Positions 16,331-23,287 of a stretch of DNA of 23,287 nt are shown here, piece by piece (position 1 is the stretch's first letter; every line of letters starts with the position of its first letter). The notes under the pieces are model-generated. The model worked only from the letters and a program-made list of their open reading frames with translations, was not told the origin of the DNA and made no database searches. This DNA is from Boothiomyces macroporosus. Taxonomy: Eukaryota > Chytridiomycota > Chytridiomycetes > Rhizophydiales > Terramycetaceae. The stretch lies in contig JADGKB010000162.1 in the NCBI GenBank assembly GCA_027604185.1, forward strand, positions 1 to 23,287, read 5' to 3'. The translations under genes and the position numbers were made by a program.

Positions 16331-19300
16331 ATGACCAAAGTAAAATTCAACTTTCTCAATCGCTTTACGCACTCATGGGCCACGCCAATAATTAAAAAAG
16401 CAGCGAAAGACGATTTGGCAAATGACGTTTATTTTCTCTAAATTAGGATTTTCCAGAGCTAACTGATTCATATGAACAAATGACTGCGCAATCAGCACCG
16501 TTTTTCCATGAACTGAAATTATACTTGGATGGAGTGAGCCCTAAACCACCAAGTCTCTATTGGCATCTGTTCAAAATATATCGAAAAGAAATGTAACTTC
16601 TGCTTAAACTAGACTTTCAATCACTATTCTAAAGTTGATTTCCATGCTAGTTTCTGGGTTTAAACCATTGTTGATTGGCCAAGTAGCTCTGCTTTGACAC
16701 TAGTTTATTTCTTTTCTTGACCCAACAGCTCCGCACGAATATTGGTTCAACAGCATTTCAATAGTACTGGGATTACTACTTTTGACCTCAGTCTGTATTC
16801 CAACCATTGACTCTTTTACTAATGGAATTGATGGAAGGTTTCGTGCTAGATTCTACATGTATTTTTACACTATGATGTACGAGAAAATATTGAGGCTCAG
16901 TGCAAATAGTCGCATAGTAATTATAGCTAACGATAGAAATTTGAAACAGGCAACTTGATTAATATGTTTGATCGAGACTCTTTCAGGGTTATTCAAGGTC
17001 TGACTATAATGAACACGTGTGTTTTTCCAATTGTTCAAATTACTACAAATTTGATATTTCTTCAGTCATTAATTGGCCTCACCGCATTATTCACTGGCAT
17101 ATGCTATTTCACTCTGTTGGTACCAGTTATCTTTTTGCAAATGAAACTCCAAAAGTTATCTACCACTGTCCACATACTCCAAGATAGCAGATTGAATATT
17201 CTGGAAGAAGTATTCAAGAGTATTATAATTTAATAGTAGATATCAAGAAAATCAAACTTTCCAATATTCAAGACTATTTCTATAGCATAGTGAAAAGAAA
17301 TTTGGACAAAGAAATGGGTATATGGCATAAACTATATATCGTGAATAGACTATGCAACACGGTGATGGGAAGTTTTACCACAATTCTTAGTTGCTCTACT
17401 TTTGTTATATACAGTATTCTAGGAAACACTATGAATCCGCACATTATATTTCCAACTTATTTGTATTTAGATTCAATTGCTGGCCAATTTCAACATCTAC
17501 GAAGGGTGTTTGGGTCCTCTTTGGACACGTATGAAGGTTATGCGATCGTAACCGATATTCTACATTCCGAAGAGAGGCCAGAGCAAATTATAACTGACAG
17601 GGACAGCAGCAATGCAATTGTATTGAAAAAAGTTACTTGGAAATGGTGTGATCCAGTATATGTGAAAAAGCTCCATGATCACGAACTAAAGAAGAAACGT
17701 TACATTAGGGAGAAAAAAGATGAATTCACCGAAAAAGAAAACTTGAATACCTTTGAATTGAAAGGGGTTAACGTTGTGATAAAGAAGGGGGAAAGAATAG
17801 GAATAGTTGGCGCTGTAGGAGCTGGGAAATCGACCTTGTTTAATGGATTGACGAGGGAGTTGATACCAAAAGACGGAAAGGTATAACAAGGTATTAATAC
17901 TAGATGGAAATTAATGGAACAATTGCTTACTTTACTCAAGAACACTGGATAATGATGGACTCTATGAAAACCAATATCACTTTTGGAAAAGAGTTGGATT
18001 ACGAGAAATTAGAGAGGATTGTTAAAGCATGCTGTCTGGTGAAGGATATCAACTCGTTTGAAGATGGTATTAATTCAATGTTGGGAGAGAGTGGGATCAA
18101 TTTATCTGGTGGACAGAAAGCCAGAGTGTCTTTGGCAAGGTGTATCTATTCAGAGGCTGATATTTATCTGTTGGACGATCCACTAGCAGCCCTTGATGCT
18201 TACGTTGGCAGGCAAGTGTTTGAGAGAGCAGTAAAAGGAGAATTAGCAGGTAAAACGGTACTGTTATCTACCCATCAGTTGCAATACATGAACCAAATGG
18301 ATAAAATTATTGTGCTTGACAAGGGGCAAGTGGTTGAATTTGGCACATTTGATGAATTGAAAAACACTGAAAATGGTATCTTTAAAAACATGATTGAAAA
18401 TCATAAATATGATGATATTGAAGAGTTTGCTGGTGTAGAAGAAGAAGAATTGCTTTATCCACTGTCAGAAATTCAACAAAAACCAAGGGAATTGATTAAA
18501 GAAGATTCAAAGAAAACTGTAATTCTATTTAATTGTAGGGAGATATCAAATGGCATTTATACACAAAACTTTTCGACGGAATTACAAGCAATCTGTGGTT
18601 TATATCTATGGTTTTCGGTTTCTTGTTGAACTTTGGGTTTGAATTCTTAGGGTTGGTTCGTTTGGTCTAATGATTCTAGTAGAGATATGTTTTATATTGG
18701 AATTCTCAGCGCATCAACTGGTTTAAGGTTACTTGTATTTTGTAAAACATGTTGACAATAGATAGTGTAACCTTTGGATGGTTCATTGGAGGAATTAACA
18801 ACCACAAGTACTTTTACAGTAAAATGACGACCTCGGTACTAAACGCACCCCAATACTTTTTTGAAGAAAATCCAATAGGTAGAGTTTTAAGTCGATTTTC
18901 AACAGACTTGAGAATATTTAATCACGTAATGTTTGATTCTATGCAACAAATAGTAACTGGATCTCTCTCTTTCATTGGAAAGAATGTTTTGGTTTGTCTT
19001 GCGAGCCCATACTTGATTGGTAGTTTAATTTAATACTAGTGTTGTTAATGTTTGTATATTCAATCATCTGGACCATACGTGGAGTCTTTGAATCTGCAAT
19101 TGTTAGAATCACCAGATCAATGTTAGTTTCTCTCTATCAAAGCAGAGGCTGTGAAAGGAATGACAACAATCACCAGTTTTCCAAATATTTCAACCTTTTA
19201 CAAAATGAGGTGTGTAATATTGTGCATCCCCTTTGTAAACAAATTGGGAATTCAGATATACACACAGTCATGGTATCAGTTCCGAGTTTCCATTATCAAC

Positions 19301-20378
19301 TTGCTGATTTCATTTGGGATTATTGGGGCAGCAATGCTATCAAATACTAAAAGCACAATCTTTAGCTCTTTGGTGGCATTAGCATTGACTCAATCAGAAA
19401 CATGTTCTGCTCAACTCCTAGATTTAGTTCGTTCTATCGCTCAAAACAAATCACAGGTAATATTTGCTTATTCTAGATGAATTCTTTCGAAAGAGTTTTA
19501 GAGTATTGCGAAGAGATTGATCAGGAACCAGCAAAGACACTTGATACTGATCCAAAAGAGTGGCCCATTCAAGGTGAAATACAGATTGCTGATTTAACAA
19601 TGGCATATCACAGCAAACCTGAAGTAGATGTTCTCAAAAATATCAATCTTTCGATTAAAGCTGGAGAAAAGATTGGTGTTGTTGGAAGAACAGGGTCTGG
19701 GAAATCTACTTTGGCAATGGCATTCTTTAGAATCATGGAACCTAAATCTGGAACGATTATAATTGATGGAACAGGTATTTCTTTGTTAATCCAGACATTA
19801 CCAAAATTGGCATTTCTACTCTGCGAAGTAATCTGTTTATCATTTCACAAGAAGCAAACGTGTTTACTGGCACTATTAGATACAATTTGTCCTTGGATAC
19901 CCAGTATTCAGATGAAGAATTATGGGAAGCATTGCATCTTGTTGGCTTGAAAGAGTATGTATCCCAACTTCCAGACAAACTAGATCACCAACTGGTGGAT
20001 AATGGAAGCAACTTGTCTGTTGGTCAAGGACAGCTACTGTGTCTAGCTAGAGCAATTGCAAAGAAACCCAAAGTATTGATATTAGACGAAGCAAGTTCAT
20101 CGATTGATGGTGAAGCAGACAAGAAGTTGCAGCAAGTGCTTCGTAAAGAGTTGGTTGATACAACTATTATCAGTATTGCTCACAGACTAAACACAATCGC
20201 AGATTTTGACAGAGTGATGGTGCTAGACCAAGGAGAGTTGGTTGAATTTGACTCTCCTTTCAATCTCTTGTCAGATCAAGGAAGCGAATTCTCAAAGTTG
20301 GTGGATGCATCTGGCTCTGCAAACTCGGTCGCAATCAGAGAAATCGCAGAACATAAACATAGAAGTAATAAAGCTTGA
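16331..20378 (+). CDS. ABC transporter, subfamily C (MRP-type), full-length, many tiny introns
   Basis: Fourteen exons totalling 1,256 residues fit an ABCC protein without the extra N-terminal TMD0: 16331-16426, 16447-16592, 16613-16682, 16704-16916, 16937-17219, 17240-17880, 17904-18518, 18539-18651, 18680-18741, 18762-19019, 19040-19101, 19127-19456, 19477-19774, 19795-20378. The start shows the ABCC linker NFLNRFTHSWATPIIKKA. NBD1: Walker A GAVGAGKST (460-468), signature LSGGQ (550-554), Walker B YLLDDP (571-576). NBD2: Walker A GRTGSGKST (1033-1041), LSVGQ (1136-1140), LILDEA (1157-1162). NBD1 has a charged insertion of about 35 residues before Walker A. Eleven introns are 20-23 bases (one readable as 17 or 20). 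Two junctions (18652-18679 and 19102-19126) need 28- and 25-base introns or one-base frameshifts and are uncertain. Likely an export pump for conjugates or organic anions in the plasma or vacuolar membrane. Confidence 0.94.
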
Positions 20379-20534
20379 ACGGTTGATTTCACTTTGATTT
20401 CTCAAACCTAATCACCCATGTAAGCTTCCAGTTCAAAAATGCTTATATCTTGACTTTTAATCTTTTACAATAGTGCTTATCCTTGCATTAAATTAATGCA
20501 GTGATAACATTTGAAGGTGTGCAATTAAATCACA
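20379..20534. other. Spacer between the ABC transporter and LRR genes
   Basis: AT-rich, about 155 bases. It holds the ABC gene 3' end and the LRR gene promoter. TTAAATTAATGCAGTGATAAC near 20487-20507 resembles an intron end but no exon before it can be supported. Confidence 0.3.
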
Positions 20535-22101
20535 ATGTCAAAAAGATTCCTCAACGTTGAATACAATGGATTGAAGGCAGAAATTGATGTTACAGATGCA
20601 GAAAGGCTTGGTCAGGTACAACTTACTATCAAGACAACTTTTGGGAATACTTTTGAAAAGGTAGATGCTCCATACCTGCAACCTTTCCAACCTCTAGATA
20701 GTGAGAAAAGGCATATAAACAAATGGAAACAAGTCAATTCTCTCCCTCAAAATTACTTTGAAGAAGGTCGCTATCGAATGCAGACAAATGTGTTCCAGTG
20801 CACCCCAGTTTAGCGACATTCACGAAAGGATACCGCACTTGTCAAGTATCAAATGGAAGTTTCCAAAGATTGAAATACTTTCCAATTCGTTTCAGTACAT
20901 GTATCGATACCTGCCGAAATCTAATGATCTGGTTTTATCTGTAGCGGAGCAAGTAAATTATCGAAAGTTGGAAAAAGCAGTAAAATATCGACCAGCAAAT
21001 ATATTGGAAATCTGCACGAATAGGAAAATGAATTGTTTGAGTTTATCAAAAATACTGGCAGAAAACAGTAGGCTAACTCATTTGAATTTGTATTGCGAAG
21101 TGGACAAGAGTGTCCCTAAAATACTTGCAGACATTATTCCCCATACCCCGATACAAATTCTAGAATATGCTTGTAGTTTTATGACTGACGATCTAATGAA
21201 AGATTTGTTTGAAGCACTACCTAAATCGTCCATCAAACAATTAAGTTTGGGAGGAAACTATTTGACAGACATTTCCATCTTGTCACGAGTATTAAAAGAC
21301 ACAAATATCACGTTTTTAAAGTTGGATGATAATAGAATTGATGAAGCGGGAATAAAGAACTTGTCCAAGGGATTGATTGGGTCTAAAGTTAAACACCTGG
21401 ATTTAGAGAACAATCCAATGGATGATATCTGCGATATCTTGGATGTGCTACCTTTGATTGAACTGGAAAGCTTGTGTGATGATGGGGATGATGTATCACA
21501 AGAATTACTAATACGCAACCTCCCAAAATCAAACCTAAAAGAATTGCGATTTGGATTTGTATCGGAATATATCAAAGATTTCTTGATTGCATCCAGTCAA
21601 TCAAAACTAGATTCAGTTGCGATTTATTCAGAAGATCCTGATGAATGTTGTGCAGAAATCCAAGATAGCATCCAGTTTGTCAATTTCAAGAAACTCTTGA
21701 TTGATGATATTACTCTAGACGGTTTATACCATCTTGCCGCACTAATACATACAAATTTAGAGTCACTTGATTTAGGAAATTCCAATATTGAAGATGAAGG
21801 TATGCAATGTCTGGCATTTTTCCTGCCTCAAACCAAAATCAAGTACTTGTTCGTGAATGACTGTGGGTTTGGTGATTCTGGAATGGCATACGTTGCTGCA
21901 TGCTGGAACAAAACATTACTTGTACATTTAGAAATGCGATCTGCACTGGCAACAAATTCGGGTGTCCAACTTGCTTTACTTGGGTTACAATTCTGTAATG
22001 GATTCTTGCGCTACTTGGATATCTCACTTGCTCAAAATGTTGATTTGCCTCTTGCTAAAAGTATGGCGAGAAAATATCCACAGATTGAGATTATTTTTTA
22101 A
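20535..22101 (+). CDS. Leucine-rich-repeat protein with possible Crinkler-like N-terminal header
   Basis: Exon 1 (20535-20789) and exon 2 (20809-22101) joined across a 19-base intron (20790-20808) give 515 residues. From about residue 170 to the end are LRRs of the ribonuclease-inhibitor type, 25-29 residues each (IKQLSLGGNYLTD, ITFLKLDDNRIDEAGIKNLSKGL, VKHLDLENNPMDD, LESLDLGNSNIEDEGMQCLAFFL, IKYLFVNDCGFGDSGMAYVA). Such domains are protein-binding and usually cytosolic. The first ~75 residues, with EIDVTDAERLGQVQLTIKTTF then FEKVDAPYLQPFQ, resemble the ubiquitin-like header of Crinkler (CRN) effectors (an 'x-V-G-x-V/L-K/Q-x-x-I-K' core and 'DA-x-x-L-x-L' strand). That resemblance is from memory of the family and not tested. 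No signal peptide is seen. Confidence 0.85.
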
Positions 22102-22138
22102 TGTAATATACAGATTTTCTTGCACTAAAATCGTCTTG

Positions 22139-22153
22139 CTAACCCTAACCCTA
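22139..22153 (+). promoter_or_regulatory. Telomere-repeat-like motif upstream of the ankyrin-like gene
   Basis: CTAACCCTAACCCTA is two and a half units of the vertebrate/fungal telomere repeat, about 50 bases before the ATG at 22204. A similar motif lies upstream of the Zn2Cys6 gene. Such teloboxes are binding sites for Tbf1/TRF-like factors in fungi and others. Activity here is inferred only. Confidence 0.45.
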
Positions 22154-22203
22154 TTCATTTGGTTGAATTATTTTATACTGGTTTTTTATCAGTCTTTTGC
22201 CAA

Positions 22204-23046
22204 ATGAAATTACCCACTGAAATTTGGGATAGAATCTGGCTGCTATGCGATAATGAAACCTTGTTCAATACCAGAGAATTACAAAGCGATCACGTAAAGC
22301 AAACAACAGAGTCATTCACTGCAAATGAAGCAGTGCGAAAGGGAAATTTGAATAATCTAAAATGGCTCAAGTTGAATGGATGCACTTGGAGCGCTCTGGT
22401 GTTCAGTAGCGCTGCTAGAAATGGAAATCTGGAAATAATGAAATGGTTGTTAGAGAATGGTTGTCCTTGGTATTATACCACATTCAGCCAAGCGACGACA
22501 CATGGGAAATTGGAGAACTTGAAATGGCTTAAAGATAATGGATGTCCTTGGAATGAATGGACTTTTGATTGTGCGGCAGTGATAGGAAACTTGGAAATAA
22601 TGAAATGGTTGAAAGAGAATAACTGTCCTTGGGATGTCTCTACATTTAGCAGTGCTGCTCAATACGGGGATATCGAGATTATGAAGTGGTTGAAAGAGAA
22701 TGGATGTCCATGGGGATCAGGAACATTTTGTTGGATTGCACGAAATGGCAATTTGGATATCCTTCAATGGTTGAAAGAGAATAACTGTCCTTGGGACGAA
22801 GATACGTTTGAGTTTGCTGCAGAGTATGGAAGTTTAAAGAATTTAAAATGGCTCAAAGAAAATGGATGCCCTTGGAATAAAGGTACATTTGAATGGGCTG
22901 CTAGAGTTGGAGATTTGGAAACTTTGCAGTGGCTCAAAGAGAATGGATGTCCATGGGATGCTGACATATTCAATATAGCAAAGGAGGGTGAAAACTGGGT
23001 AGTTTTGGAATGGTTGCGCGAGAATTTAACCTTAACGAAGGACTAG
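22204..23046 (+). CDS. F-box-like protein with eight ankyrin-type NGCPW repeats
   Basis: A single exon of 280 residues starts at ATG 22204. The first ~30 residues (KLPTEIWDRIWLLCDNETLF) look like an F-box helix, so the protein may recruit substrates to an SCF ubiquitin ligase. From about residue 45, eight tandem repeats of 27 residues follow, with consensus GNLEIMKWLKENGCPW then DxxTFxxAAxx. The first copy is divergent (NGCTW) and the last decays at the C-terminus. This ankyrin-like type, with CPW at the repeat end, is abundant in oomycetes, some algae and amoebae, and in large DNA viruses of protists. The middle copies are similar enough at DNA level to expand by recombination. The last four copies differ mainly in the variable surface positions after CPW. 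In-frame sequence stays open for about 20 codons beyond the stop TAG. Confidence 0.87.
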   Translation: MKLPTEIWDRIWLLCDNETLFNTRELQSDHVKQTTESFTANEAVRKGNLNNLKWLKLNGCTWSALVFSSAARNGNLEIMKWLLENGCPWYYTTFSQATTHGKLENLKWLKDNGCPWNEWTFDCAAVIGNLEIMKWLKENNCPWDVSTFSSAAQYGDIEIMKWLKENGCPWGSGTFCWIARNGNLDILQWLKENNCPWDEDTFEFAAEYGSLKNLKWLKENGCPWNKGTFEWAARVGDLETLQWLKENGCPWDADIFNIAKEGENWVVLEWLRENLTLTKD

Positions 23047-23287
23047 ATTGCTTTTGAAAAGATTGATAATGAAGAGGCATTTGCAGTTGCAATTATAGAC
23101 TTTTTTACCGTGGTTTGAAAGGTACCCAGAGTTTGTACTGAATTATTTAGCTGTGAGAACGAATATTCTTGTATCAAGCTATCCGGATAAGATCTGTTAA
23201 TACAGCAACTTTCGAGAGACTTTACATGTTAATTTACATGTGACGATAAACTCTAACTGTATGAGAAATCAACATCACCAGTATATT
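23047..23287. other. Right edge, no gene resolved
   Basis: About 240 bases after the ankyrin-like gene. A short open stretch continues in frame after its stop (to about 23118) and might be relic coding sequence. Nothing else can be supported. Confidence 0.3.

Noticed and set aside
16121..16372. 83-codon minus-strand open frame, protein-like in places
   Set aside because: Starts with GTG directly after an in-frame stop and overlaps ABC exon 1, whose sense translation matches the conserved ABCC start. Treated as an antisense shadow.
18519..18629. Plus-strand reading straight through 18519-18538 to a stop at 18629
   Set aside because: Removing the 20-base intron gives GDIKWHLYTKLFDGI, the conserved start of the second ABCC membrane domain.
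22450..22973. Minus-strand open frames with repeated sequence opposite the ankyrin-like gene
   Set aside because: They are reverse-strand shadows of the 81-base repeats.

Overview
The window is nuclear DNA of an AT-rich, gene-dense eukaryote, most likely an early-diverging fungus or a close fungal relative. The evidence is a Zn2Cys6 (Gal4-type) transcription factor, a Bud4/anillin-like protein ending in a PH domain, an Arp2/3 subunit (ARPC3), an MFS sugar porter and an ABCC (MRP-type) transporter, together with an LRR protein and F-box/ankyrin-like repeats of the kind expanded in protists and their large viruses. I cannot name the species. No tRNA, rRNA, transposon or CRISPR array was seen.

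Layout. 298-1237 (-): a multi-pass membrane protein in several exons. 1315-2343 (-): a TrmN6-like N6-adenine methyltransferase. 2506-3172 (+): a proline-rich, acidic-tailed protein with WASP-like features, directly before 3460-4029 (+) ARPC3. 4170-5618 (+): sugar transporter. 5679-8318 (+): anillin/Bud4-like protein, convergent with 8349-10139 (-) Zn2Cys6 factor. 10337-11257 (-): GyrI-like plus AHSA1/SRPBCC fusion. 11467-11874 (+): small unknown gene with no visible start. 11972-12066: five copies of a 19-bp repeat. 12106-13475 (-) and 14068-15425 (-): two tandem paralogues of an unrecognised family. 15765-15893 (+): possible short secreted peptide. 16331-20378 (+): ABCC transporter in about 14 exons. 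20535-22101 (+): LRR protein with a possible Crinkler-like N-terminal header. 22204-23046 (+): F-box/ankyrin-like repeat protein.

The most striking property is the introns. Wherever an open frame breaks inside a gene that homology or reading frame says should continue, a GT...AG segment of about 19-23 bases (mode 20) restores it. I placed about 29 of these; in ARPC3, the sugar porter and the ABC transporter, protein-family conservation supports the splice junctions. Typical form is GTA... then a TAAC/TAAT-like branch site, then TAG or CAG a few bases later. Three could be read as 17 bases, but each has a second AG exactly 3 bases downstream that makes 20. The sugar porter has a 10-base exon between two such introns. 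Introns this short are known from few lineages (ciliates, a chlorarachniophyte nucleomorph), so this is the main candidate for something undescribed.

Functional themes: actin cytoskeleton and cytokinesis (WASP-like candidate, ARPC3, anillin/Bud4-like), transport (MFS, ABCC, membrane protein), and lineage-specific or possibly acquired genes (GyrI-AHSA1 fusion, the tandem paralogues, LRR and ankyrin-like proteins). All exon models were made by eye. Two junctions in the ABC gene, one in the left-hand membrane protein gene and the start of the 11467-11874 gene remain unresolved.
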